A model generated the notes under the pieces. It did not search any database and was not told the DNA's origin. It saw only the letters and a list, made by a program, of their open reading frames with translations. Positions 16,788 through 25,544 of a stretch of 64,000 nt of DNA are shown in pieces. A program made the position numbers and the translations under genes. Position 1 is the stretch's first letter, and the number at the start of each line of letters is the position of its first letter. Source of the stretch: a bacterium (GTDB taxonomy: Bacteria; Bacillota; Bacilli; Lactobacillales; Streptococcaceae); the NCBI GenBank assembly GCA_905221145.1, contig CAJNCA010000005.1, positions 73,917 to 137,916 on the forward strand. Reading direction: 5' to 3'.

Positions 16788-17144
16788 ATGTTAGAATTTA
16801 TCGAATACCCAAAATGTTCAACTTGTAAAAAAGCAAAACAAGAATTAAACCAACTCGGTGTGGACTACAAAGCTGTCCATATCGTCGAAGAAACACCTAG
16901 CCAAGAAGTCATTTTAAATTGGCTAGAAACCTCAGGTTTTGAGTTGAAGCAATTTTTCAACACTAGTGGAATCAAATACCGGGAACTAGGGCTGAAAGAT
17001 AAGGTAGGAAGTCTGTCAAACCAAGAAGCAGCTCAATTGCTCGCAAGCGACGGAATGTTGTTAAAACGACCGATTCTAGTGGAGAATGGAACTGTTAAAC
17101 AAATCGGTTATCGGAAATCTTACGAAGAATTGGGACTGAAATAG
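16788..17144 (+). CDS. ArsC/Spx family thioredoxin-fold reductase
   Basis: A 118-aa thioredoxin-fold protein of the ArsC/YffB/Spx family. The N-terminus EYPKCSTCKKA carries a CxxC pair near residues 9-12, and LLKRPILVENG near 85-95 holds the conserved Arg-Pro. It lacks the RNA-polymerase-contacting features I would expect of a true Spx, so a reductase role is more likely, but arsenate as substrate is only a family label. A GTG nine bases upstream (16779) overlaps the ogt stop; the ATG at 16788 fits the family start and the AGAAAG site better. Confidence 0.85.
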   Translation: MLEFIEYPKCSTCKKAKQELNQLGVDYKAVHIVEETPSQEVILNWLETSGFELKQFFNTSGIKYRELGLKDKVGSLSNQEAAQLLASDGMLLKRPILVENGTVKQIGYRKSYEELGLK

Positions 17145-17301
17145 TTTTTATCTATCTCTTTGATAGATAAAATATATAACCTCCCTGTTTCAAAGTATGA
17201 TAAACTAGTAGGTAGACAAAGTCTGTATCTGACCGTAGCAAATAATTTCATTGACGGCAGAAGTATGGTAGAATGAATCATTATCAGGAGAGGATGTTTT
17301 T

Positions 17302-18102
17302 ATGAATGTTACAACGATTTTAGCATCAGATTGGTACCAAAACTTGATGCAATTGATTCCGGATGGCAAGCTTTTTAGCCTGCGTTCGGTCTTTGATGGA
17401 ATTCCAAGAATTGTCCAACAACTTCCAACAACGATTATGTTGACAATTGGTGGTGCCCTTTTTGGCTTGGTTTTGGCGCTTCTTTTTGCCATTGTGAAAA
17501 TCAATCGTGTCAAGATTTTATATCCCTTGCAGGCCTTCTTTGTTAGTTTCTTAAAAGGGACACCGATTTTGGTCCAACTCATGTTGACCTACTACGGAAT
17601 TCCTTTGGCTTTGAAAGCTCTCAATCAGCAATGGGGAACTGGTTTCAATATCAATGCTATTCCAGCGGCTGTTTTTGCGATTGTCGCCTTTGCCTTTAAT
17701 GAGGCAGCTTATGCTAGTGAAACCATTCGTGCAGCCATTCTCTCAGTCAATCCTGGTGAGATTGAGGCGGCACGTAGTTTGGGGATGACCCGAGCGCAAG
17801 TTTATCGTCGCGTGATTATTCCAAATGCGGCCGTTGTGGCGACTCCAACCTTGATCAATTCCCTAATCGGCTTGACCAAGGGCACGTCCCTAGCCTTTAG
17901 TGCGGGTGTTGTGGAAGTCTTTGCTCAAGCTCAGATTTTGGGTGGAGCTGATTACCGCTATTTTGAACGCTTCATCTCCGTTGCCCTTGTTTATTGGGTA
18001 GTCAATATTGGAATTGAAAGCCTTGGTCGTTTCATCGAGAGAAAAATGGCTATTTCTGCACCAGATACAGTGCAAACAGATGTGAAAGGAGACCTTCGTT
18101 AA
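17302..18102 (+). CDS. amino-acid ABC transporter permease
   Basis: Inner-membrane permease of the polar amino-acid uptake (His/Glu/Gln) family, 266 aa with about five or six helices. The cytoplasmic EAA loop that docks with the ATPase is NEAAYASETIRAAILSVNPG near 133-152 followed by EAARSLGMTRAQVYR. GAGAGGA precedes the ATG. The stop overlaps the ATG of the ATPase gene (TAATG). No substrate-binding protein gene is adjacent, so it must be encoded elsewhere. Confidence 0.93.
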   Translation: MNVTTILASDWYQNLMQLIPDGKLFSLRSVFDGIPRIVQQLPTTIMLTIGGALFGLVLALLFAIVKINRVKILYPLQAFFVSFLKGTPILVQLMLTYYGIPLALKALNQQWGTGFNINAIPAAVFAIVAFAFNEAAYASETIRAAILSVNPGEIEAARSLGMTRAQVYRRVIIPNAAVVATPTLINSLIGLTKGTSLAFSAGVVEVFAQAQILGGADYRYFERFISVALVYWVVNIGIESLGRFIERKMAISAPDTVQTDVKGDLR

Positions 18103-18845
18103 TGATTAAGATTTCGAATTTAAGCAAATCCTTTTCAGGACAGACTGTCTTGGATCATCTGGACTTGGATATTCAAAAAGGGGAAGTTGTAGCCTTGATT
18201 GGTTCTTCAGGAGCTGGAAAATCAACCTTCCTTCGTAGTCTCAATTATCTTGAAACACCTGACAGTGGCTCTATTCAGATTGATGATTTTTCAGTTGATT
18301 TTTCTAAAATCACTCAAGAAGAAATCCTTGCCCTACGCCGTAAGCTGTCTATGGTTTTCCAACAGTTTAATTTGTTTGAACGCCGCACAGCACTTGATAA
18401 TGTGAAAGAAGGCTTGATTGTTGTCAAGAAATTGTCTGATCAAGAAGCGACTAAGATTGCCAAGGAAGAGTTGGCTAAGGTTGGGCTTTCTGATCGTGAA
18501 AACCACTATCCTCGCCATTTATCAGGTGGACAGAAGCAACGGGTTGCCCTAGCGCGTGCTCTTGCCATGAAACCAGATGTCTTGCTCTTAGACGAGCCAA
18601 CTTCAGCCCTTGACCCAGAATTGGTCGGTGAAGTAGAAAAGTCTATTGCAGATGCTGCGAAGTCCGGTCAAACCATGATTTTGGTCAGTCATGACATGTC
18701 CTTTGTAGCCCAAGTGGCTGACAAGATTCTCTTCTTAGATAAGGGGAAAATCATCGAGTCTGGCACTCCGGATGAGATTATCCACAATCCTAAAGAAGAG
18801 CGGACAAAAGAATTCTTCGCTAGTTACAAACGGACTTATATTTGA
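18102..18845 (+). CDS. amino-acid ABC transporter ATP-binding protein
   Basis: ATPase partner of the preceding permease, 247 aa. Walker A GSSGAGKST near 34-42, Q-loop VFQQFNLF near 86, ABC signature LSGGQKQR near 140, and Walker B VLLLDEPTSALD near 160 are intact, with the switch histidine in LVSHDM near 196. The family resembles GlnQ/HisP. Translationally coupled to the permease; a terminator follows. Confidence 0.95.
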   Translation: MIKISNLSKSFSGQTVLDHLDLDIQKGEVVALIGSSGAGKSTFLRSLNYLETPDSGSIQIDDFSVDFSKITQEEILALRRKLSMVFQQFNLFERRTALDNVKEGLIVVKKLSDQEATKIAKEELAKVGLSDRENHYPRHLSGGQKQRVALARALAMKPDVLLLDEPTSALDPELVGEVEKSIADAAKSGQTMILVSHDMSFVAQVADKILFLDKGKIIESGTPDEIIHNPKEERTKEFFASYKRTYI

Positions 18846-18862
18846 TATAATAGATAAAGAAA

Positions 18863-18897
18863 AACTCAGTTAGCTGGACTAGCTGAGTTTACTCTTT
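18863..18897 (+). terminator. terminator of the amino-acid ABC operon
   Basis: AAACTCAGTTAG and CTAGCTGAGTTT form a stem with a 5-nt loop, followed by a weak T-rich tract. Confidence 0.65.
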
Positions 18898-18922
18898 AAA
18901 AAAGATAGAAATGAGAGAAATC

Positions 18923-19147
18923 ATGCTACTGCAACTATTTTCTTTATATTTCGAGAGTTTGATCTTGACCACCATCCTTGTCCTGATTTTTTTAGGGATT
19001 TGGATTGTCCTAAGAGCCATGTCGGGAGTTGATAAGACAGCCAAGGCTCGCCAAGCCCATCTCTATGATATGATTATGATTGGAGTATTGGTTGTTCCAG
19101 TATTATCCTTTGCGGTTATGAGTTTAATTCTTGTTTTCAAGGCATAA
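18923..19147 (+). CDS. DUF4059 family small membrane protein
   Basis: About 74 aa, with two predicted transmembrane helices (residues about 5-30 and 50-72) joined by a short charged loop SGVDKTAKARQAHLYD. Streptococcal members of this family sit next to trxB, as here, 65 bp upstream of it. Function unknown. An in-frame ATG four codons upstream (18911) is the alternative start. Confidence 0.78.
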   Translation: MLLQLFSLYFESLILTTILVLIFLGIWIVLRAMSGVDKTAKARQAHLYDMIMIGVLVVPVLSFAVMSLILVFKA

Positions 19148-19212
19148 TCCTTGCTTGATTGACAAGAAAGAGTTAGAATAAAGATAGTTACAACAAGAAA
19201 GAAGGAATCTAT

Positions 19213-20124
19213 ATGTACGATACTATTATTATCGGTGCTGGACCTGCAGGTATGACTGCAGCCTTGTATGCTGCTCGAAGCAATCTCAAAGTAGCCTTGA
19301 TTGAAGGTGGTCTGCCAGGTGGTCAGATGAATAATACATCGGATATCGAAAATTACCCAGGATACGCTAATATTAGTGGACCTGAATTGGCTGAAAAGAT
19401 GTTTGAACCACTTGAAAATCTTGGTGTAGAGCACATCTATGGTTATGTTGAAAATGTCCAAGACCATGGTGATTTTAAGAAAGTGATTACCGATGACCAA
19501 ACATATGAAACTCGTACAGTTATCGTAGCGACTGGTTCGAAACACCGTCCTTTGGGAGTTCCTGGAGAAGAAGAACTGAACAGTCGTGGTGTTTCTTATT
19601 GTGCCGTTTGTGATGGTGCATTCTTCCGTGATCAAGATTTGTTGGTAGTTGGTGGTGGAGATTCAGCAGTTGAAGAGGCCCTCTTCTTGACTCGTTTTGC
19701 CAAGACTGTTACCATTGTTCACCGTCGTGACCAGCTTCGTGCCCAAAAAGTTCTACAAGACCGCGCCTTTGCTAATGAGAAAGTCAGCTTTATTTGGGAT
19801 TCTGTAGTGAAGGAAATCAAGGGTGAAAACCGAGTAGAAGCTGTTGTTTTTGAAAATGTGAAAACAGGTCAAGTGACAGAGCAAGCCTTCGGTGGTGTCT
19901 TTATCTATGTTGGTTTAGATCCTGTTAGTGATTTTGTTAAAGAATTGAATATCCAAGACCAGGCAGGATGGATTGTGACAGATAATCACATGAAAACTGC
20001 AGTTGACGGTATCTTTGCGGTTGGAGATGTTCGCTTGAAAGACCTTCGCCAAGTAACAACAGCAGTTGGAGATGGAGCTATCGCTGGTCAAGAAGCCTAT
20101 AAATTTATTACAGAACATAGTTAA
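19213..20124 (+). CDS. trxB: thioredoxin reductase
   Basis: NADPH:thioredoxin oxidoreductase, which keeps the thioredoxin system reduced in the cytoplasm. The 303 aa have FAD-binding IIIGAGPAGMTAALYAAR at the N-terminus, NADPH-binding VVGGGDSAVEEA near 149, the redox pair Cys130/Cys133 in SYCAVCDG, and GIFAVGDVR near 270. GAAAGAAGGA precedes the ATG. Likely transcribed from a promoter just after the DUF4059 gene. Confidence 0.96.
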   Translation: MYDTIIIGAGPAGMTAALYAARSNLKVALIEGGLPGGQMNNTSDIENYPGYANISGPELAEKMFEPLENLGVEHIYGYVENVQDHGDFKKVITDDQTYETRTVIVATGSKHRPLGVPGEEELNSRGVSYCAVCDGAFFRDQDLLVVGGGDSAVEEALFLTRFAKTVTIVHRRDQLRAQKVLQDRAFANEKVSFIWDSVVKEIKGENRVEAVVFENVKTGQVTEQAFGGVFIYVGLDPVSDFVKELNIQDQAGWIVTDNHMKTAVDGIFAVGDVRLKDLRQVTTAVGDGAIAGQEAYKFITEHS

Positions 20125-20127
20125 TCA

Positions 20128-20166
20128 TAAAAAAAGTTTCCAATCAGATGACTGGAAACTTTTTTA
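20128..20166. terminator. bidirectional terminator between trxB and rlmB
   Basis: AAAAAAAGTTTCCA and TGGAAACTTTTTT pair around a 10-nt loop; the right arm overlaps the last codon of the convergent gene. Confidence 0.85.
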
Positions 20167-20892
20167 TAGTCTATTTCGGAAAACTTCATACATAAGAATG
20201 GCTGCAGCAACACTGGCATTGAGACTTTGAACATGTCCATTCATCGGAATGGTAATCATTTCGTCGACCTGTTTTTTGATGTTGCTAGAGATGCCTTTTC
20301 CTTCATTTCCGATGATGAGGGCGATTTTCCCTTTTGTATTCCACTTGTGGCAAGGAGTACCGTTCATATCCGTTCCAAAGGTCCAGAAACCTTCATCCTT
20401 GAGTTTATCTAGAGTTTGGCTCAGATTGGTCACTCGGGCAATTGGAACGTGTTCAATAGCACCTGTGGCCGTTTTGGCAACGACAGGAGTAACTCCGACA
20501 GCACGGTGCTTGGGAATGATGACACCTGAAACATTTGTCGCATCAGCTGTTCTCAAGATGGAACCTAGATTATGAGGGTCAGTTAACCCATCCAGAATCA
20601 ATAACAGTGGATTTTCTTCTTGGCGTGTTTTGGCAAGTATTTGGTCCAGTTCGCTATAGGCAAATTCAGACACTCGTAGAACAAAACCTTGGTGGACAGC
20701 ACCTTCAGTCATCTCAGAGAGGGATTTTTTTGAGGTCCAAGAAATGGATACTTTTTTTTCTGTAGCCAGTTCTTTGACTTTTTCAACATTCTTACCTCGG
20801 AGATCTTCTTGGAGGTAAAGTTTGTTTCCTGTGTTTGCAAGGAGGGCTTCGGTAACGGCGTGGACGCCATAGACAATATCATTTGTTTTCAT
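20164..20892 (-). CDS. rlmB: TrmH-family 23S rRNA (guanosine-2'-O-) methyltransferase, RlmB type
   Basis: SPOUT-fold enzyme that methylates a ribose 2'-OH in 23S rRNA (G2251 for RlmB) with SAM. The 242 aa have an N-terminal substrate-binding domain (VYGVHAVTEALLA) and a knotted catalytic domain with DGLTDPHNLGSILRTADA near 115 (catalytic Arg/Asn), LIIGNEGKGIS near 188, and MNGHVQSLNASVAAAILMYE near 211. The frame extends 11 codons further upstream, but Met at 20892 fits the family. It has no Shine-Dalgarno, and a -10 box sits 6 nt before it, which predicts a leaderless mRNA. Confidence 0.9.
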   Translation of the reverse strand: MKTNDIVYGVHAVTEALLANTGNKLYLQEDLRGKNVEKVKELATEKKVSISWTSKKSLSEMTEGAVHQGFVLRVSEFAYSELDQILAKTRQEENPLLLILDGLTDPHNLGSILRTADATNVSGVIIPKHRAVGVTPVVAKTATGAIEHVPIARVTNLSQTLDKLKDEGFWTFGTDMNGTPCHKWNTKGKIALIIGNEGKGISSNIKKQVDEMITIPMNGHVQSLNASVAAAILMYEVFRNRL

Positions 20893-20898
20893 GCCTCT

Positions 20899-20904
20899 AT
20901 TATA
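20899..20904 (-). promoter_or_regulatory. extended -10 promoter of rlmB placed for a leaderless mRNA
   Basis: On the minus strand TGT-TATAAT-AGAGGC-ATG: a perfect extended -10 separated from the start codon by 6 bases. A TTGCAA at 20925-20920 is a possible -35 with short spacing. It overlaps the def terminator. Confidence 0.65.
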
Positions 20905-20907
20905 ACA

Positions 20908-20933
20908 CAAAACCCCGTCTTGCAACGGGATTT
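20908..20933 (-). terminator. def terminator
   Basis: On the minus strand AAAATCCCGTTGCAAGACGGGGTTTT: CCCGT/ACGGG stem with a short loop and T-run, just after the def stop. Confidence 0.8.
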
Positions 20934-20936
20934 TCT

Positions 20937-21548
20937 TTATTCAAGAATTAGTAAACCATCTTTAACTTCAAATGGGTCTTTTTCATTGATACGATCGTAA
21001 AACATGATACCGTTGATGTGGTCAATTTCGTGTTGAACAACGATGGAGTTGTAGCCTTTGAGCTTGATACGGTGTTTTTCTCCATCTTTGTCAAAGTAGT
21101 CAACAGTAACGCGGGCATGGCGAACAACATATCCAGGCACGTTGCGGTCAACAGATAGGCAGCCTTCTCCTTCGCCAAGAGCAGCGTCTTGAACAGAGTG
21201 AGAGACGATTTTTGGATTGTACATAATGGCTTGTAAGTCGTAGGCTTCCTCTGGAGTTTCGCCTTCTTCAACAATATTTGGCACCAAAACAGCGATAATG
21301 CGTTTTGAGATATCCAACTGAGGAGCAGCAAGTCCAACCCCACCACGGAGTCCCATCTTTTCAGCCATGACAGGATCTTGGGAATGTTTCAGGAATTGCA
21401 TCATCTTTTCACCAAGGATGATTTCCTGATCAGACAAGGGGAAAGTGACTTCCTCAGCAACTGCGCGAAGAGTTGGATTCCCCTCGCGGATAATATCTTT
21501 CATATCAATTAAGTGAGCAGCTTTTGTAATACGTTCTATAGCAGACAT
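20937..21548 (-). CDS. def: peptide deformylase
   Basis: Fe2+ enzyme that removes the formyl group from new N-termini. The 203 aa carry all three motifs: GVGLAAPQL near 72 (motif 1), EGCLSV near 130 with the metal-ligand Cys (motif 2), and QHEIDHING near 173 with two His ligands and catalytic Glu (motif 3). The long insert between motifs 1 and 2 marks the Gram-positive type 2 enzyme. Twelve extra codons upstream are open, but Met at 21548 follows AAAGGAGAGAA and fits the known streptococcal N-terminus MSAIERI. Confidence 0.97.
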   Translation of the reverse strand: MSAIERITKAAHLIDMKDIIREGNPTLRAVAEEVTFPLSDQEIILGEKMMQFLKHSQDPVMAEKMGLRGGVGLAAPQLDISKRIIAVLVPNIVEEGETPEEAYDLQAIMYNPKIVSHSVQDAALGEGEGCLSVDRNVPGYVVRHARVTVDYFDKDGEKHRIKLKGYNSIVVQHEIDHINGIMFYDRINEKDPFEVKDGLLILE

Positions 21549-21649
21549 TTTCTCTCCTTTCATTACCTCTACATGATAACACAAAATGACATGGATTGAA
21601 AGTATTACAGCCTTTAGGATTTATAGAAAATAGATAAGAAGTTCAATTC

Positions 21650-21845
21650 ATACTCAATGAAAATCAAAGAGCAAACTAGGAAGCTAGCTGTAGGTTGCTC
21701 AAAGCACTGCTTTGAAGTTGTAGATAGAACTGACGAAGTCAGCTCAAAACACTGTTTTGAGGTTGTGGATAGAACTGACGAAGTCAGTTACATATACACG
21801 GTAAGGCGACTCTGACGTGGTTTGAATTTGATTTTCGAAGAGTAT
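21650..21845 (-). repeat. BOX element, boxA-boxB-boxB-boxC
   Basis: Ends are ATACTCAATGAAAATC and GATTTTCGAAGAGTAT. Two 45-bp boxB units are visible, at about 21698-21742 and 21743-21787, each with CTCAAA-CACTG-TTTGA and GAACTGACGAAGTCA. It fills most of the def to CapA-like gap; nothing else is seen in it except the downstream promoter with TATAAT near 21874. Confidence 0.93.
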
Positions 21846-21919
21846 TAATTGTGAAAGAATTACTTATCTGTGATATAATAAAAAGAAAAGGCTTGCATTA
21901 GAAAGTAGGGAGAATGAAG

Positions 21920-23245
21920 ATGCAAAGAAGACAAGATAGACATAAACGTGGACCAGTTTTTCATTTTGTGAGAGGCTTTGTAAACTTTTTTAGAAGTTAT
22001 CGCAAGTGGAGTAATAAGGGATTTGTGGCGATACTCTTGCTAGCAGTTGCTTTATCAATGGGCTTGGTCTTGTTGTTTGAAAGTTTCCAAGGAATTCCAT
22101 TGACTAGTCAAAAAAAGGATGCTATTTCTCAAGAAGCTAATAAGACGAATCAAAATGCTAAAGATCAGGAAGAGGAAAAAACTGCCAGAATTATGGCAAA
22201 TGGGGACCTCCTCTATCATATTCCAATCTATCGTTCTGCTTTAAAAGAAGATGGAACCTATGATTTTCATGAAAATTTTGACTATGTGAAACCATGGCTC
22301 AGACAAGCAGATCTGATTATAGGTGATTTTGAAGGTACTGTGAACAAGGACCACTATTTGGCAGGTTATCCACTCTTTAATGCGCCTGGTGAAGTTATGG
22401 ATGCCATCAAGGATGCCGGTTATCAAGTGCTAGACTTGGCGCATAACCATATCCTAGATTCACAAATAGAAGGTGTGGTCTCGACAGCAGATGCTATTGA
22501 AGAGGCAGGAATGACACCTATTGGCGTGTATACGCATGAGTCCCGTGACCAAGCTCCGCTGGTTATCAAGGAAGTCAACGGTATCAAGGTTGCACTTTTG
22601 GCTTATTCTTATGGATTTAATGGAATTGAGCAAAGTATTTCTCAAGAAGACTATAACCGCTATCTTTCAGATCTAAATGAAGACAAGATGAAGGCTGAAA
22701 TTGAACGTGCAGAGAAGGAAGCGGATATCACCATTATTATGCCTCAGATGGGTGTGGAGTATCGCTTGGAACCGACTGAAGAACAAAAAGCTCTTTATCA
22801 CAAGATGATCGATTGGGGAGCGGATATTATCTTTGGAGGGCACCCTCACGTTGTGGAACCATCTGAAACGGTTGAAAAAGATGGAGATAAGAAACTCATT
22901 ATCTATTCAATGGGGAACTTCATTTCCAATCAACGAATTGAAACCATGCAGGATGAAGAGAATGCTAAGTGGACAGAGCGTGGCGTTCTCATGGATGTGA
23001 CCATTAAGAAAAAGGCTGGTAAGACGACAATCGAAACTGCTAAAGCACATCCTTCTTGGGTAAACCGTACACCAAAAGGAACCTATTCTCCAGAAGGTTA
23101 TCCACTCTTTCTTTACCAAACCTATATCTTAGAAGACTTTATCGAGGGTGGCAGTCATCGTGACCAGTTAGATGAAGCGACTAAGGAACGAATTGATACA
23201 GCCTATAAAGAAATGAACGAACATGTGGGATTGAAGTGGGACTAG
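21920..23245 (+). CDS. CapA-like (PGA_cap metallophosphatase-fold) membrane-anchored protein
   Basis: About 441 aa. A basic cytoplasmic stretch (residues 1-35) is followed by one transmembrane helix (FVAILLLAVALSMGLVLLFE, about 38-57), so the rest is extracellular. The domain from about 92 to 370 has the CapA/poly-gamma-glutamate type calcineurin-like fold: ANGDLLYH, LIIGDFEGT, LDLAHNHILD, MPQMGVEY, IIFGGHPHVVEP and IYSMGNFIS. CapA proteins act in capsule poly-gamma-glutamate export in Bacillus, but streptococci lack that polymer, so the substrate is open; wall metabolism is a guess. ATGs at 21914 and 21920 are both in frame; the second is better spaced from AGGGAG. Confidence 0.88.
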   Translation: MQRRQDRHKRGPVFHFVRGFVNFFRSYRKWSNKGFVAILLLAVALSMGLVLLFESFQGIPLTSQKKDAISQEANKTNQNAKDQEEEKTARIMANGDLLYHIPIYRSALKEDGTYDFHENFDYVKPWLRQADLIIGDFEGTVNKDHYLAGYPLFNAPGEVMDAIKDAGYQVLDLAHNHILDSQIEGVVSTADAIEEAGMTPIGVYTHESRDQAPLVIKEVNGIKVALLAYSYGFNGIEQSISQEDYNRYLSDLNEDKMKAEIERAEKEADITIIMPQMGVEYRLEPTEEQKALYHKMIDWGADIIFGGHPHVVEPSETVEKDGDKKLIIYSMGNFISNQRIETMQDEENAKWTERGVLMDVTIKKKAGKTTIETAKAHPSWVNRTPKGTYSPEGYPLFLYQTYILEDFIEGGSHRDQLDEATKERIDTAYKEMNEHVGLKWD

Positions 23246-23266
23246 CTTAAATCCAGAGGAAAGTAA

Positions 23267-24094
23267 ATGACGATTAAGGTAATTGCGACAGATATGGATG
23301 GGACCTTGCTGGATGCTAGAGGCCAGCTGGATCTTCCACGCTTGGAAAAGATTTTAGATCAGTTGGATCAAAGGGGAATTCGTTTTGTTATCGCGACGGG
23401 CAATGAAATTCACCGCATGAGGCAACTACTGGGACACTTGGTAGATCGAGTGGTTCTGGTTGTTGCTAACGGTGCTCGTATTTTTGAAAATAATGAACTG
23501 ATTCAGGCTCAGACTTGGGATGATGCCATTGTCGACAAGGCTTTGGCTCATTTCAAGGGTCGAGCGTGTCAGGACCAGTTTGTTGTAACGGGTATGAAGG
23601 GTGGTTTCGTCAAGGAAGGTACGATTTTTACAGAACTTGAAAGTTTTATGACTCCAGAAATGATTGAAAAATTCTACCAACGGATGCATTTTGTGGATGA
23701 ATTAACCTCTGACCTCTTTGGTGGTGTTCTCAAGATGAGCATGGTTGTTGGTGAGGAGCGTTTGAGTTCGGTTTTGGCAGAAATCAATGACCTTTTTGAT
23801 GGCCGTGTTCAGGCTGTCTCGAGTGGCTATGGTTGCATTGATATCCTCCAAGCTGGGATTCATAAAGCATGGGGATTGGAAGAATTACTCAAGCGCTGGG
23901 ACTTGAACCCCCAAGAAATCATGGCTTTTGGTGACAGTGAAAATGATGTTGAAATGCTTGAAATGGCTGGAATTGCCTATGCGATGGAAAATGCTGATGA
24001 CAAGGCCAAAGCTGTGGCGACTGCTTTAGCACCAGCCAACAGCCAAGGAGGAGTTTATCAAGTCTTGGAAAACTGGTTAGAAAAAGGAGAATGA
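23267..24094 (+). CDS. Cof-type HAD-superfamily hydrolase
   Basis: Cytoplasmic phosphatase of the HAD IIB (Cof) family, 275 aa. Motif I DMDGTLLD near 9-16 gives the nucleophile Asp, motif II is VIATGN near 44, the conserved Lys lies in GIHKAWGLEEL near 205, and motif III/IV is AFGDSENDVEML near 222. These enzymes dephosphorylate sugar phosphates, FMN or PLP with broad specificity. It lies 21 bp after the CapA-like gene and runs into the SGNH gene, so the three may be one operon. Confidence 0.92.
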   Translation: MTIKVIATDMDGTLLDARGQLDLPRLEKILDQLDQRGIRFVIATGNEIHRMRQLLGHLVDRVVLVVANGARIFENNELIQAQTWDDAIVDKALAHFKGRACQDQFVVTGMKGGFVKEGTIFTELESFMTPEMIEKFYQRMHFVDELTSDLFGGVLKMSMVVGEERLSSVLAEINDLFDGRVQAVSSGYGCIDILQAGIHKAWGLEELLKRWDLNPQEIMAFGDSENDVEMLEMAGIAYAMENADDKAKAVATALAPANSQGGVYQVLENWLEKGE

Positions 24095-24095
24095 A

Positions 24096-24731
24096 GTGGC
24101 AGTACAGTTATTAGAAAATTGGCTCCTAAAGGAACAGGGCAAAATCCAAACCAAGTATCGTCACTTAAATCAGATTTCTGTTGTAGAACCAGACATTCTT
24201 TTTATTGGGGATTCCATTGTCGAATATTATCCTCTACAGGAATTATTTGGGACTTCAAAGACAATTGTTAATCGAGGAATTCGTGGCTATCAGACAGGTC
24301 TGTTGCTAGAGAACCTAGATACGCATCTTTACGGTGGGGCGGTAGATAAAATTGTCCTATTGATTGGGACAAATGATATCGGAAAAGATGTTCCTGTGAA
24401 TGAGGCTCTCAATAATCTCGAAGCTACCATTCAATCCATTGCTCGCGATTATCCACTGACAGAGATAAAATTGCTTTCCATTTTGCCAGTCAATGAGGGA
24501 GAGGAGTACAAGCAGACGGTTTATATCCGAACGAATGAAAAAATTCGGAACTGGAATCAAGCCTATCAAGAGCTTGCTTCTGCCTATATGCAGGTGGAAT
24601 TTGTGCCAGTTTTTGATCGTTTGACAGATAAAACAGGACAACTCAAAAAAGACTATACTACTGATGGATTGCACCTCAGTGTTGCCGGTTATCAGGTTTT
24701 GTCAGAAACCTTGAAAGACTATCTTTTTTAG
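24096..24731 (+). CDS. SGNH/GDSL-family hydrolase
   Basis: A 211-aa esterase/acylhydrolase of the SGNH fold. Block I FIGDSIVEYYP (near 32) holds the nucleophile Ser, block II IRGYQTG the Gly, block III GTNDIG (near 91) the Asn, and block V DGLHLSVAGY (near 191) the catalytic Asp-x-x-His. It resembles platelet-activating-factor acetylhydrolase-like bacterial proteins. No signal peptide. The GTG start follows AAGGAGA by 5 nt and lies one base after the stop of the HAD gene. Confidence 0.92.
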   Translation: MAVQLLENWLLKEQGKIQTKYRHLNQISVVEPDILFIGDSIVEYYPLQELFGTSKTIVNRGIRGYQTGLLLENLDTHLYGGAVDKIVLLIGTNDIGKDVPVNEALNNLEATIQSIARDYPLTEIKLLSILPVNEGEEYKQTVYIRTNEKIRNWNQAYQELASAYMQVEFVPVFDRLTDKTGQLKKDYTTDGLHLSVAGYQVLSETLKDYLF

Positions 24732-24747
24732 TTAGTTGATTTCCTTT

Positions 24748-24776
24748 TTGCATTTTTGACTTAGATAAGGTATAAT
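24748..24776 (+). promoter_or_regulatory. ssrA promoter
   Basis: TTGCAT (24748-24753) and a perfect TATAAT (24771-24776) are 17 bp apart, 16 bases before the mature tmRNA 5' end. Confidence 0.7.
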
Positions 24777-24792
24777 GGTTTTATTGTCTTTT

Positions 24793-25137
24793 GGGGTCGT
24801 TACGGATTCGACAGGCATTATGAGGCATATTTTGCGACTCGTGTGGCGACGTAAACGCTCAGTTAAATATAACTGCAAAAAATAACACTTCTTACGCTCT
24901 AGCTGCCTAAAAACCAGCAGGCGTGACCCGATTTGGATTGCTCGTGTTCAATGACAGGTCTTATTATTAGCGAGATACGATTAAGTCTTGTCTAGCGACT
25001 TGATAAGAGATTGATAGACTCGCAGTTTCTAGGCTTGAGTTATGTGTCGAGGGACTGTTAAACTAATACATAACCTATGGTTGTAGACAAATATGTTGGC
25101 AGGTGTTTGGACGTGGGTTCGACTCCCACCGGCTCCA
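24793..25137 (+). ncRNA. ssrA: tmRNA
   Basis: Rescues stalled ribosomes by trans-translation. The 5' end GGGGTCGTTACGGATTCGAC and the 3' T-arm GTGGGTTCGACTCCCAC with CGGCTCC-A form the alanyl-tRNA-like domain. The reading frame at 24875-24907 encodes the tag AKNNTSYALAA, followed by TAA at 24908. That tag is the one known for S. pneumoniae and relatives. The CCA tail is not encoded. Confidence 0.97.
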
Positions 25138-25169
25138 TTATTCCTTTGCATTCTTTCGCATTCCTTGGT

Positions 25170-25198
25170 AAAACGTTGTTAAATCAACGTTTTTTATT
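25170..25198 (+). terminator. ssrA terminator
   Basis: AAACGTTG and CAACGTTT with a 6-nt loop, followed by TTTTATTTTT. Confidence 0.8.
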
Positions 25199-25276
25199 TT
25201 TGTCTTTGGTATTCCTTGGTATTCTTTTGTGGAAAAAGCAGACCCTAAAACAGACCCTCTTTTTAAAAAGGGATAC

Positions 25277-25304
25277 AAAAAAGGATACAACATTTGTTGT
25301 ATCC
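25277..25304 (-). terminator. tRNA-Ser terminator
   Basis: On the minus strand GGATACAAC and GTTGTATCC form a perfect 9-bp stem followed by TTTTTT. The rest of the 25138-25322 gap shows no gene; short ATTCCTTGGTATTC-like repeats are present. Confidence 0.75.
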
Positions 25305-25322
25305 TAGAAATATATTCTTCTA

Positions 25323-25410
25323 CGGAAGACATGGGATTCGAACCCACGCACGCTGTTACACGCCTACCGCGTTTCCAACACGGCCTCTTAAGCCTCTTGA
25401 GTAATCTTCC
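25323..25410 (-). tRNA. tRNA-Ser(GGA)
   Basis: An 88-nt class II tRNA on the minus strand with a long variable arm. The acceptor arm GGAAGAT pairs with GTCTTCC, the anticodon loop TTGGAAA shows GGA, and the T-loop GGTTCGAATCC is standard. CCA is not encoded. It converges on ssrA. Confidence 0.93.
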
Positions 25411-25486
25411 AATACTTACTCAAATAGTCTACCATAAAGGCTCTTATCTTGCAATAAAAATTCTGGAAATAAGAAAAATGACAGAA

Positions 25487-25530
25487 TTTGAAAGAAAGTG
25501 ATAAAAAATGCTTGACTTTGAAAGAAAGTG
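25487..25530 (+). promoter_or_regulatory. paired FruR operator-like repeats overlapping the fru promoter
   Basis: TTTGAAAGAAAGTG occurs at 25487-25500 and 25517-25530, exactly 30 bp (about three helical turns) apart. The second copy lies between the -35 TTGACT (25512-25517) and the -10 TAGAAT (25534-25539; spacing 16). DeoR-family regulators usually bind such direct repeats upstream of their own operon. Confidence 0.65.
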
Positions 25531-25544
25531 TGATAGAATGAGTA

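Noticed and set aside
16788..17144. Global regulator Spx
   Set aside because: Has the CxxC and the fold but resembles ArsC/YffB more, and it is clustered with ogt and a GNAT enzyme; kept as ArsC/Spx family only.
21650..21845. Two 45-bp repeat units that look like the start of a CRISPR array
   Set aside because: The units are adjacent without spacers and are boxB modules bounded by boxA and boxC.
25138..25347. 69-codon minus-strand frame between ssrA and tRNA-Ser, possibly a phage integrase remnant
   Set aside because: ssrA ends are common phage targets, but the frame runs through the tRNA-Ser terminator hairpin, shows no recombinase motif, and the gap is explained by two terminators.
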